From: Deltaproteobacteria bacterium | Lineage (GTDB): Bacteria; Desulfobacterota; Deferrimicrobia; Deferrimicrobiales; Deferrimicrobiaceae | Reading direction: 5' to 3' | NCBI GenBank assembly: GCA_003105225.1 | Contig: PQAK01000182.1 | Coordinates: forward strand, 3,332-21,951 | DNA length: 18,620 bases | In this document: in pieces, positions 7,117 through 18,174 of the stretch | Position numbering within the stretch: the first letter of the stretch is position 1 | How the letters are laid out: every line of letters begins with the position of its first letter | Translations under genes and position numbers: made by a program | The notes under the pieces: model-generated | What the model was told of the DNA's origin: nothing | The model's database searches: none | What the model saw: the letters and a program-made list of their open reading frames with translations, nothing else

Positions 7117-8465
7117 CCCAGCACCTCGCCGATCGCCCACGACGCCGCATCGACCAGGCCCAGGATCTCGTCCTCGGTCGAGGACAGGGGGGGCAAAAGC
7201 ACCACCACGTCGCCCAGGGGCCGGAGGAGAACGCCCTTCTCCCTCGCCTTCCGCGCAATCCGCTGTCCGGTCTTCCGCGCCGGCGGGAAGCCTTCCTTCG
7301 CCGCCCGGTCGGCCACGATCTCGATTCCCGCCATCAGCCCCTTCTGCCGGATGTCGCCGACGTTGGGGTGACCCGACAATGCCGAAAGGGAACCCGACAT
7401 GGCTCCGGAGAGGGCGGAAACGCGCGCCGGCACGTCCTCGCGCCCGAAGATCGAGAGGGTGGCCAGCCCCGCCGCGCACCCGAGGGGATTCGCGGTGTAG
7501 GAATGGCCGTGGAAAAACGTCTTGTACTCCTCGTACCGTCCCAGGAAGGCGCGGTAGACCTCATCGGTCGCCAGCGTCGCCGCCAGCGGCAGGTACCCGC
7601 CGGTCAACCCCTTGGCGACCGCCATGATGTCCGGCGACACGCCCTCCCGGTCGCAGGCGAACATCGTGCCCGTGCGGCAGAAACCGGTAGCGACCTCATC
7701 GCAGATCAGCAGGACGGAGCACTCCCGCGTCACGTCGCGAAGGCGCCGCAGGTATCCCTCGGGCATCATCAGCATGCCCGCCGCCCCCTGGACCAGCGGC
7801 TCCACGACGACCGCCGCAAGGGAACCGGCGGACCGGCGCACCTCCTCCTCCATCCGGTCGGCGCAGTGCAGGCCGCAGGACGGGCGGGAGAGGCCGTACG
7901 GGCACCGGTAGCAATGGGGAGAGGGCATCCTGCGCGTGGGAAACAGCAGGGGGCGGAAGATCTTGTGGAACAGGTCGATCCCACCGGCCGACACGGAGCC
8001 CAGCGTGTCGCCATGGTAGGCCTCGGAAAGGGTAAGAAACGTCGTCCTCCCCTCCCCGCTTCCCTTCTGCCGCCAGTACTGGAAGGCCATCTTGATCGCG
8101 ATTTCCATGGCCGTGGAGCCGTTGTCGGAGTAGAAGACCCGGGACAGCCCCTTCGGCGCGACCGCCAGGAGCTTTTCCGCCAGCTCGACCGCCGGGGGAT
8201 GCGACAGCCCCAGGAACGTGGAGTGCGCCAGGAGATCCAGCTGCGCGCGGACGGCGTCGTCGATCTCCTTCCGGCGATGCCCGAACAGGTTCACCCACAG
8301 GGAGGAGACCCCGTCGAAATACCGGTTCCCGTCGGTGTCGATGAGGTAGTTGCCCTCTCCGCGCTCGATGACGAGGGGGTCCTCCGTTTCCCAGTCCGCC
8401 ATCTGGGTGAACGGGTGCCAGATCGCCGCCTTGTCCCTACGCCTGAGCGATTCCGTGCGATTCAA
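7113..8465 (-). CDS. bioA: Adenosylmethionine-8-amino-7-oxononanoate aminotransferase
   Basis: 450 residues, class III PLP aminotransferase. It converts KAPA to 7,8-diaminopelargonic acid, normally with S-adenosylmethionine as amino donor. Motifs: 'IWHPFTQM' (15-22), typical of BioA; 'YSDNGSTAMEIA'; 'AYHGDTLGS'; 'CDEVATGF' with the PLP-binding Asp at 256; 'AVAKGLTGG' with the Schiff-base Lys at 285; and 'FFHGHSYTANPLGC'. A cluster of four Cys (185, 188, 197, 201) lies between the domains. The start is a TTG at 8465 with AAGGAG 7 bases upstream; this places the first 29 bases inside the end of bioF, so translation is probably coupled. Whether the donor is SAM or lysine cannot be told from sequence alone. 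Confidence 0.97.
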   Translation of the reverse strand: MNRTESLRRRDKAAIWHPFTQMADWETEDPLVIERGEGNYLIDTDGNRYFDGVSSLWVNLFGHRRKEIDDAVRAQLDLLAHSTFLGLSHPPAVELAEKLLAVAPKGLSRVFYSDNGSTAMEIAIKMAFQYWRQKGSGEGRTTFLTLSEAYHGDTLGSVSAGGIDLFHKIFRPLLFPTRRMPSPHCYRCPYGLSRPSCGLHCADRMEEEVRRSAGSLAAVVVEPLVQGAAGMLMMPEGYLRRLRDVTRECSVLLICDEVATGFCRTGTMFACDREGVSPDIMAVAKGLTGGYLPLAATLATDEVYRAFLGRYEEYKTFFHGHSYTANPLGCAAGLATLSIFGREDVPARVSALSGAMSGSLSALSGHPNVGDIRQKGLMAGIEIVADRAAKEGFPPARKTGQRIARKAREKGVLLRPLGDVVVLLPPLSSTEDEILGLVDAASWAIGEVLG

Positions 8466-9624
8466 TCCCCTGCTCCTTCAGCGCCCGGTCGATTTCCCTT
8501 GCGGCCGTATGGATCATCTCCGGGGTGTGCGTGGCCATCAGCGTCAGCCGCAGCCGACCCGTCCCCTCCGCCACCGTGGGGGGGCGGATCCCGGGGATGA
8601 ACACCCCGCGGTCGAACAGCGCCTTCGCGACGGCCATCGTCTCCCTGTCTCCGCCGACGAGGATCGGGACGATCGCGGTCCGGGAAGCCACCGGCCTTCC
8701 CCGCTTCGCCATCTCCCGGCGGAAGAGCTCCTGGTTGCGCCACAGGGAAGCCAGCAGCCCCCGTTCCTTCTCGAGGAGGTTGACCGCGGCCAGCGTCGCC
8801 CCCGCGAGGGCGGGCGGCAGGCCCGTGTTGAAGATGAAGGGGCGGCACTTGTTGATGAAATAGTCGACCATGGCGCGCGTCGTCCCGATGTAGGCCCCGT
8901 ACGTGCCGAGCGCCTTGGAAAACGTCCCCATCTGGATGTCCACACGATCGCGCATCCCGAAATGGTCGGCGGTCCCCCGCCCGTGCGGCGGGAGCACCCC
9001 GGTGGCGTGGGCGTCGTCGACGACGAGGATCGCCCCGTGCCTCTCCTTCGCCTCCACCAGGTCGGGCAGGGGCGCGAGGTCGCCGTCCATGCTGAACACG
9101 CCGTCGGTCACAACGATCTTGCGCCGCGAGCGCGACCTTCCGAGGAGGTCCGAGAGGTGCCCCGCGTCGCCGTGCCGGTAGACCTCCACGCGGGCGCGCG
9201 CCAGCCGGCAGCCGTCGACGATCGATGCGTGGTTCAGCTCGTCGGAGAAGATCGTCGCCCCGGGGCCGGAAAGCGTCGACAGGATCCCCAGGTTGGCGAG
9301 GTAGCCGGCGCTGAACGACAGCGCCGCCTCCGTCCCCTTCATGCGGGCCACCGCGTCCTCGAGGTCGGCGTGGACGTCCATGTGGCCGCAGATCAGCCGG
9401 GATGCGCCGGATCCCACCCCGTAGCGGCCGGCGGTTTCGACGAGCGCCGCAACGACCGCGGGGTGGTTGGCCAGCCCCAGGTAGTTGTTGGAGGAGAAGT
9501 TGAGCCGCTTCTCCCCTCCGATCACGACTTCGGCTTCCTGGGGCCCGGAGACGCGGCGCAGCGAACGGTAACGGCCCTTCGCTTTCAGCTCCTCGACTTC
9601 CCCGGAAAGAAAGGAGAGATCCAT
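8437..9624 (-). CDS. bioF: 8-amino-7-oxononanoate synthase
   Basis: 395 residues, alpha-oxoamine synthase family (fold-type I PLP). It condenses pimeloyl-ACP or pimeloyl-CoA with alanine to give KAPA. Seen: 'NFSSNNYLGLANHP', 'GVGSGASRLICGHMDVH', 'DELNHASIVDG', 'VVDDAHATGVLPPHGRG' (Asp 204 and His 206 near PLP), and 'GTFSKALGTYGAY' with the PLP Lys at 237. The ATG at 9624 has GGAGG 8 bases upstream and begins 3 bases after the bioB stop. The gene's end overlaps bioA by 29 bases. Family members also include glycine C-acetyltransferase, but the setting inside bioBFAD settles the assignment. Confidence 0.97.
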   Translation of the reverse strand: MDLSFLSGEVEELKAKGRYRSLRRVSGPQEAEVVIGGEKRLNFSSNNYLGLANHPAVVAALVETAGRYGVGSGASRLICGHMDVHADLEDAVARMKGTEAALSFSAGYLANLGILSTLSGPGATIFSDELNHASIVDGCRLARARVEVYRHGDAGHLSDLLGRSRSRRKIVVTDGVFSMDGDLAPLPDLVEAKERHGAILVVDDAHATGVLPPHGRGTADHFGMRDRVDIQMGTFSKALGTYGAYIGTTRAMVDYFINKCRPFIFNTGLPPALAGATLAAVNLLEKERGLLASLWRNQELFRREMAKRGRPVASRTAIVPILVGGDRETMAVAKALFDRGVFIPGIRPPTVAEGTGRLRLTLMATHTPEMIHTAAREIDRALKEQGIESHGIAQA

Positions 9625-9627
9625 CGA

Positions 9628-10611
9628 TCACGCCTCCCGGAGGGAAAGGCCGAGGTCGCGGATCATCTGCACGTCCTCCTCGGCCGGCCGGCCGCGCGTG
9701 GTGAGGTAGTTCCCCGCCATCGTTCCCGTCGCGCCCGCCGCGAACATCAACGCCTGCAGGTCCCGCAGGTTCACTTCCCTCCCGCCGCACACGATGATTT
9801 CCCGCCCCGGGTGGCACAGTCGCAGCATCGCGATGATCTTGAGGCAGTCGAACGGCGACAGCTCCCGTTTCCCCTCGAGCGGCGTGCCGGGGACCGGGTT
9901 CAGGAAATTGACCGGGATCGAATCGACGTCGAGCTCCCGCAGCGTCATGGACAGCTCCACGCGGTCTTCGTCGGTTTCCCCGAGGCCGAAAATCCCCCCG
10001 CTGCATACCCAGGCGCCGGCCGCCTTCGCCTCGCGGACGGCGCGGACGTCCGCATCGTAATCGTGCGTCGAACAGACCGCGGGGAAGAAGCGGCGGGACG
10101 TCTCCAGGTTGTGATGGATCGAGCGCAGGCCCCGCGAGAGGAGGTAGGCGGCGTCCCCGGCGGAAAGCGTCCCCAGGCTCACGCACGTCTCCAGTCCCAG
10201 CTCGTTGCGGATCCGCTCGACGGCGTTCCCCACCCGCTCGAGCTCCTTCCGGTTGCGCATGGCGAGGCCGGAGCCGACGATGGAGAACTCCCGCGCGCCG
10301 CGCGCCTTGGCCTCCCGCGCCGCGGCCAGGATCTCCTCTTCGCCGGCCAGGGGATACTTTCGGATCTCCGCCTTCGACCGGCTGGATTGCGAGCAGAAGG
10401 AGCAGTCCTCCGAGCAGAGCCCCGACTTCGCGTTCACGATCGAGCAGAGCCGGATCCCGTCCCCCTTGAACCGCCGCCGAACGGCATCCGTCACTTCCAG
10501 GAGCGTCCACAGCGCTTCCCGCGGGAGCCGCAGGACCGACAGCGCGTCGGAACCGGATATCCCGGTCCCGGACATGGCGTTTTCCCGTATTCTTTTCCAG
10601 AAAACCTGCAT
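9628..10611 (-). CDS. bioB: Biotin synthase
   Basis: 327 residues, radical SAM enzyme that inserts sulfur into dethiobiotin as the last step of the pathway. The 4Fe-4S motif is CSEDCSFC, Cys 66, 70 and 73. Also seen are 'YPLAGEEEILAAAREAKARG', 'SLGTLSAGDAAYL', 'HHNLETSRRFF', 'GIFGLGETDEDR' and 'NFLNPVPGTPLEG', the usual BioB sequence. The ATG at 10611 follows a G-rich stretch that can serve as a ribosome site. A second ATG at 10575 (residue 13) is possible, since the first 12 residues are not conserved in my reading. First gene of the operon, downstream of a promoter overlapped by a BirA-like operator. bioC, bioH and other early pimelate genes are not in the window. Confidence 0.97.
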   Translation of the reverse strand: MQVFWKRIRENAMSGTGISGSDALSVLRLPREALWTLLEVTDAVRRRFKGDGIRLCSIVNAKSGLCSEDCSFCSQSSRSKAEIRKYPLAGEEEILAAAREAKARGAREFSIVGSGLAMRNRKELERVGNAVERIRNELGLETCVSLGTLSAGDAAYLLSRGLRSIHHNLETSRRFFPAVCSTHDYDADVRAVREAKAAGAWVCSGGIFGLGETDEDRVELSMTLRELDVDSIPVNFLNPVPGTPLEGKRELSPFDCLKIIAMLRLCHPGREIIVCGGREVNLRDLQALMFAAGATGTMAGNYLTTRGRPAEEDVQMIRDLGLSLREA

Positions 10612-10646
10612 CCGCCCCCCTTGGCCGCCGACCGCCGCCAGTCCGC

Positions 10647-10675
10647 ATTTTCCCGGAACCGGATACTGCTGTCAA
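10647..10675 (-). promoter_or_regulatory. Predicted bioBFAD promoter
   Basis: On the minus strand a perfect -35 TTGACA (10675 to 10670) is followed, after a 17-base spacer, by GAAAAT (10652 to 10647), which matches four of six -10 positions. Transcription would begin near 10640, about 30 bases before the bioB ATG. The -35 lies inside one half of the inverted repeat at 10669-10702. Confidence 0.6.
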
Positions 10676-10702
10676 CCTTCATTCCCAGCGTCAGGTTTAC
10701 AG
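10669..10702. promoter_or_regulatory. BirA-type biotin operator
   Basis: CTGTCAACC (10669-10677), 16 bases, GGTTTACAG (10694-10702): an inverted repeat with a single mismatch between 9-base arms. It matches the known BirA operator pattern TTGTAAACC-N-GGTTTACAA, and the 16-base gap agrees with my recollection of the E. coli bio operator. It covers the bio -35 hexamer, so biotin-loaded BirA would block RNA polymerase. The birA gene is not in the window. Confidence 0.8.
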
Positions 10703-10744
10703 CGAACCGTCCCCGGCAGCGCCGATTTCATCTAAAATAGGGGC

Positions 10745-10916
10745 GGCGATAGTGCAGCCCCGCCGACTGCGGAGGACTTGTCGCAGGAATTCGGCGGAGC
10801 CGCCGCAGGAGGGGGGCGCAGTGAGGTAAAGCGCAGCCGCGCGGGTTCATCGCGCGGCGAGCCACGAACGGAGTCCCCCTCCGAGGCGGCGCAGCCGATT
10901 CCAAGTGCATATCGCC
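10745..10916 (+). ncRNA. Candidate structured RNA or leader upstream of gph
   Basis: The 190 bases between a -10-like TAAAAT (10733-10738) and the gph ribosome site hold no convincing protein. They can fold into a closed multibranch structure. Stem P1: 10745-10751 plus 10753-10756 with 10906-10916 (11 pairs, one bulged G). Hairpin P2: 10761-10771 with 10782-10786 and 10791-10796. Long arm P3: 10799-10804 with 10885-10890, and 10808-10815 with 10875-10882. Inner hairpin: 10836-10843 with 10851-10858. Its loop GTTC (10845-10848) could pair with GAAC at 10866-10869. The 3' side of P1 ends one base before the GGAGG of gph (10918-10922). I recognise no known riboswitch, 6S, SRP or RNase P signature. 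GC-rich DNA forms stems easily, so this is a candidate only. Confidence 0.4.
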
Positions 10917-10930
10917 CGGAGGCAACCATC

Positions 10931-11587
10931 GTGAAGGAAACGGTCCGGCTGCTGGTGTTCGACCTGGACGGGACGCTGGTGGATTCCAAGGTAGACCTTG
11001 CGAATTCGGTCAATCACGCGCTGGCGGCATTCGGCTTACCGGCCCTTCCGCACCCCATGATCTATTCCTACGTGGGGGACGGGGCGACGATGCTCATCCG
11101 CAGGGCGGTGGGAGAAGCGGCCGACGGGACCCTGCCGGCAGTTCTCCATCGGTTCCTCGAGCACTACCGGCATCATCTCCTGGACACCACGGTTCCCTAC
11201 CCCGGTGTGCCGGAATGTCTTGCGGAGTGGGCGGGATCCTATCGGATGGCGGTCCTGACGAACAAGCCGCTCGACATGAGCCGGAAGATCCTGTCGGGGC
11301 TCCTGCTCTCGAGGTACTTCCCGGATGTCGTCGGCGGGGACTCCCTGGAAACCAAGAAGCCCGAGCCGGAGGGGCTCCTCCACATCATGAGAAGGCTCGG
11401 AGTCTCCCCCGGCGAAACCCTCATGATAGGGGACTCCGCAAACGACGTCCTCGCGGGCAGGAGGGCCGGCGTCACGACCTGCGGGGTGACGTACGGGCTT
11501 GGAGCCGCGGGGTTTGCTTCCTCCCCGCCGGATTTCACGATCTCCCGGTTCCCCGAGCTTTTCGACCGGATACGCCCGTCGCATTGA
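10931..11587 (+). CDS. gph: HAD family phosphatase, phosphoglycolate phosphatase-like
   Basis: 218 residues. The HAD motifs are complete: motif I 'FDLDGTLVD' with nucleophile Asp 11 and acid/base Asp 13; motif II 'VLTNKP'; a Lys in 'TKKPEPEGL'; and motif IV 'IGDSANDVLAGR'. The helical cap between motifs I and II is of the Gph/PGP type. The usual substrate is 2-phosphoglycolate from oxidative DNA damage or side reactions, but related HAD enzymes act on other phosphates, so the substrate is a family guess. The start is the GTG at 10931, with GGAGG 8 bases upstream. The frame runs open further back to a TTG at 10778, but that part lies in the folded leader and has no family similarity. First of three co-directed genes. 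Confidence 0.9.
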   Translation: MKETVRLLVFDLDGTLVDSKVDLANSVNHALAAFGLPALPHPMIYSYVGDGATMLIRRAVGEAADGTLPAVLHRFLEHYRHHLLDTTVPYPGVPECLAEWAGSYRMAVLTNKPLDMSRKILSGLLLSRYFPDVVGGDSLETKKPEPEGLLHIMRRLGVSPGETLMIGDSANDVLAGRRAGVTTCGVTYGLGAAGFASSPPDFTISRFPELFDRIRPSH

Positions 11588-11606
11588 ACCCTCGAGGAGG
11601 GCGGCC

Positions 11607-12214
11607 TTGAAAACCCGCGGCCCCGTTCCCTTTCAGGCGGTCCTGCTGTTTTTCGGGATCGTCATCCTCGTGCGCCTGGCCTCGGCGCATCCGTCGTCGT
11701 TTCTCCTTTTCCAGCCGGACCTTCTGGCCGCCGTTCTTTTTCTATACGTCCCCTTTATCCGTTATCGCCGCGGAAACGCTCCCGCCTGGCTCCGGATCGG
11801 GGATGCGGGAAGAAGCGCCAAGACGGCGCTTCTGCTTGGCGCCTGCGGCGCCCTTGCGTATCTGCTGTACGCCCGGCTTCCTCTCCCGCCCGCCCTGGCG
11901 CCGTATTCGGGACCCGCGCCTCCCGTGGGGGAACTCCTCTTCCGGCAGGCGCTCCTGGTGGCGCTTCCCGAGGAGGTATTTTTCAGGGGGTACCTGTACG
12001 ACGCGTTCGAGGAAAGGGGGTGGGAGCCGATTCTCCCCTCCTCCGTGCTGTTCGCCGCGGGCCACCTGGTCATCTCCCCCTCGTGGTACCGGGCGCTCAC
12101 CCTGTTTCCCGGCCTTCTGCTCGGGGGGGGACGAAAGGGTTCCGGGAATATCTACGTCCCGATCCTGCTGCACCTGCTGTTCAACCTGCTGCCCGTTTTC
12201 GCGGGGGGATCGCG

Positions 12215-12218
<4 letters not shown>
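11607..12218 (+). CDS. CPBP family glutamic-type intramembrane protease
   Basis: 203 residues, mostly membrane. The CPBP (Abi/Rce1-like) motifs are all present: EEVFFRG with Glu 122-123 and Arg 127, 'FAAGH' with His 153, and 'LLHLLFN' with His 189 and Asn 193. Such proteins cleave substrates within the membrane; in bacteria they include CAAX-like proteases, bacteriocin-immunity proteins and the Mrt sorting proteases. The start is TTG at 11607, with GAGGAGG 6 bases upstream and 19 bases after gph. The frame continues upstream, but only as the reverse-frame shadow of gph. The stop overlaps the next ATG as ATGA. No candidate substrate with a sorting signal is visible nearby, so its target is unknown. 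Confidence 0.88.
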
Positions 12219-16673
<4,455 letters not shown>

Positions 16674-16955
16674 ATGAAGGACGCCTCGGAGGTCCGGGTG
16701 GTCGTATCGGGGAGGGTCCAGGGGGTCTGCTTCCGGGCGGCGACGAGGGAGGAGGCCGTCCGATGGGGAGTCTGCGGGTTCGTGAGGAACCTTTCCGACG
16801 GGCGCGTCGAGGCGGTGCTGCAGGGAGACCGGGAGTCCGTGGAAAGGATCGTCGCCTTCATGCGGGAAGGCCCGCCGGGGGCGTACGTGGAGGCGGCCGA
16901 CATCGAATGGCGGTCCCCTTCGGAGGCGTGGAGTGGATTCATCATCCGCCGTTGA
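16674..16955 (+). CDS. acyP: Acylphosphatase
   Basis: 93 residues, the full length of the family. It hydrolyses acylphosphates such as acetyl phosphate or 1,3-bisphosphoglycerate. The signature 'VVSGRVQGVCFRAATREEA' holds the catalytic Arg at 21, and 'GFVRNLSDGRVEAVLQG' holds the catalytic Asn. The ATG follows the ligA TAG with no gap, and the end overlaps amrS by 23 bases, so it is in the middle of an operon. Its placement just after pgk and ligA is suggestive, because 1,3-bisphosphoglycerate is both a Pgk substrate and a known acylphosphatase substrate, but that link is inference. Confidence 0.95.
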   Translation: MKDASEVRVVVSGRVQGVCFRAATREEAVRWGVCGFVRNLSDGRVEAVLQGDRESVERIVAFMREGPPGAYVEAADIEWRSPSEAWSGFIIRR

Positions 16956-17937
16956 GCCCCGGATCGCCGCGTACTGGCATCCCGAGGGGGACGCCGTCCG
17001 CTGCGAGCTGTGCCCCCACCGCTGCCGCGTCGCCGAGGGCAAACGGGGGATCTGCCGGGTGCGGGAGAACCGGGGAGGGAGGCTTTTTGCCACCACCTAC
17101 GGCAGGGTCGCGGCCGTCCAGATGGACCCGATCGAGAAAAAACCCCTTTTCCACTTCCACCCGGGAACGGAGATCCTGTCGGTGGGGTCCATCGGCTGCA
17201 ACTTCCGCTGCGGGTTCTGCCAGAACTGGCACCTCGTGCTCGGCCAGGCATCGCTGTCGGCGGCGGGGATCCCGGACCTTGTCCGGTCCGCGAAGGCATC
17301 GGGCAGCATCGGGATCGCGTATACCTACAACGAACCGATGATCTGGCACGAGTTCGTGACGGATTGCGCGCGCGAATTCCGGAAGGCCGGCATGGTCAAC
17401 GTGCTCGTCACCAACGGGTACGTTTCCCCGGAACCGCTGGCGGACCTGCTCCCGCTGGTCGACGCGATGAACATCGACCTGAAGTCCATGGACCCCGGTT
17501 TCTACCGGAAGACGTGCGGGGGGGACCTCGACCCCGTCCTCGATACGATCCGGGCGGCCGCGAAGCACGTCCACGTGGAGATCACCACCCTGCTGGTCAC
17601 CGGGGAGAACGATTCCGACGACGCGATCCGGAAGGTGGTCGATTTCGTGGCCGGCACCGACGCGGAGATCCCGCTCCATTTTTCCCGGTACTTCCCCCAT
17701 CACCGGTTCACGGCCCCTCCGACGCCCCCCGGCCGCCTGGAGGCGGCCTTCCGGATCGGGCGGGAGAAGCTGTCCTACGTCTATGTCGGGAACTACTTCC
17801 TCGCCGGCAGCGAGGACACGCGGTGCCCCCGCTGCGGCGCAACCGTCGTCCGCCGGCAGGGCTTCCGGAGCTCCCCGGCCGGCCTCGCGGGAAGCCGGTG
17901 CGCCTCCTGCGCAGCGAAGCTTCGTTTCGTGGTATAA
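16933..17937 (+). CDS. amrS: AmmeMemoRadiSam system radical SAM enzyme
   Basis: 334 residues. Radical SAM protein related to pyruvate formate-lyase activating enzymes. The cluster motif CNFRCGFC (Cys 89, 93, 96) is followed by 'QNWHL', typical of this subfamily. An N-terminal Cys set 'CELCPHRC' (24, 27, 31, with Cys 41 in 'GICRVR') and a C-terminal zinc-ribbon-like pair ('CPRCG' and 'CASC') also fit. Further motifs: 'YTYNEPMIWHEF' and 'DLKSMDPGFYR'. The named system joins this enzyme with AMMECR1 and Memo proteins; its reaction is not established, and neither partner is in the window. The GTG start at 16933 has GGAGG 6 bases upstream, inside acyP. The last codons overlap a promoter for the next gene. 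Confidence 0.92.
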   Translation: MDSSSAVEPRIAAYWHPEGDAVRCELCPHRCRVAEGKRGICRVRENRGGRLFATTYGRVAAVQMDPIEKKPLFHFHPGTEILSVGSIGCNFRCGFCQNWHLVLGQASLSAAGIPDLVRSAKASGSIGIAYTYNEPMIWHEFVTDCAREFRKAGMVNVLVTNGYVSPEPLADLLPLVDAMNIDLKSMDPGFYRKTCGGDLDPVLDTIRAAAKHVHVEITTLLVTGENDSDDAIRKVVDFVAGTDAEIPLHFSRYFPHHRFTAPPTPPGRLEAAFRIGREKLSYVYVGNYFLAGSEDTRCPRCGATVVRRQGFRSSPAGLAGSRCASCAAKLRFVV

Positions 17938-17938
17938 A
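17930..17938 (+). promoter_or_regulatory. Extended -10 promoter inside the end of amrS
   Basis: TGGTATAAA matches the extended -10 pattern TGnTATAAT with one mismatch. It overlaps the last amrS codons and stop. The ATG of the next gene lies 8 bases after it, so transcription would begin at or within two bases of that ATG. No -35 is evident, which is usual for extended -10 promoters. Confidence 0.5.
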
Positions 17939-17946
17939 TACCCCCG

Positions 17947-18171
17947 ATGAGAAGCGCCTGGCTCGCCCTTCTTTTCTGCCTCGCCCTTTGGACTCCCCCT
18001 TACCTCCACGGGGCGGCGGACAACGCCCTGCACGGGGCCGCCACGTACGAGAAACGGTCCGAGGCCGAAAAGATGAGCCGCTCCCGGTACCGGGACCTGG
18101 AGGTGGCTTCGCTCGTCCTCATCGTCGTCGGGGGAGGCGCCGCCATCCTCTGGGCGGTTCGAAAGAAGTAG
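17947..18171 (+). CDS. Small membrane protein of unknown function
   Basis: 74 residues; I do not recognise a family. It has an N-terminal signal-like segment (MRSAWLALLFCLALWTPPYLHGA), a short charged stretch with 'YEKRSEAEKMSRSRYRDLE' at about 34-52, and a C-terminal membrane segment 'VASLVLIVVGGGAAILWAV' ending in RKK. If the signal is cleaved, the charged part would face the periplasm with the tail in the cytoplasm. Coding is supported by codon use like its neighbours and by tight packing: the stop is 3 bases before an NtrC-family regulator gene. There is no ribosome site ahead of the ATG; an extended -10 element sits at the spacing expected for a leaderless mRNA. A role near the following regulator is possible but unproven. 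Confidence 0.65.
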   Translation: MRSAWLALLFCLALWTPPYLHGAADNALHGAATYEKRSEAEKMSRSRYRDLEVASLVLIVVGGGAAILWAVRKK

Positions 18172-18174
18172 GGC

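Noticed and set aside
10753..10776. Resemblance to a cobalamin riboswitch box (GCAGCCCCGCC.ACTG)
   Set aside because: The conserved upstream GGTG-AA-TCC region and the remaining cobalamin core are absent, and the match lies at the very start of the putative transcript.
10836..10858. Hairpin with GGTTCAT loop resembling a tRNA T-arm
   Set aside because: No acceptor, D or anticodon arms surround it, and the 8-bp stem is too long for a T-arm.
10778..10930. Upstream TTG start extending gph by about 50 residues
   Set aside because: The extra residues are low-complexity and unlike any HAD protein. GTG at 10931 has a well-placed GGAGG, and the upstream sequence folds as RNA.
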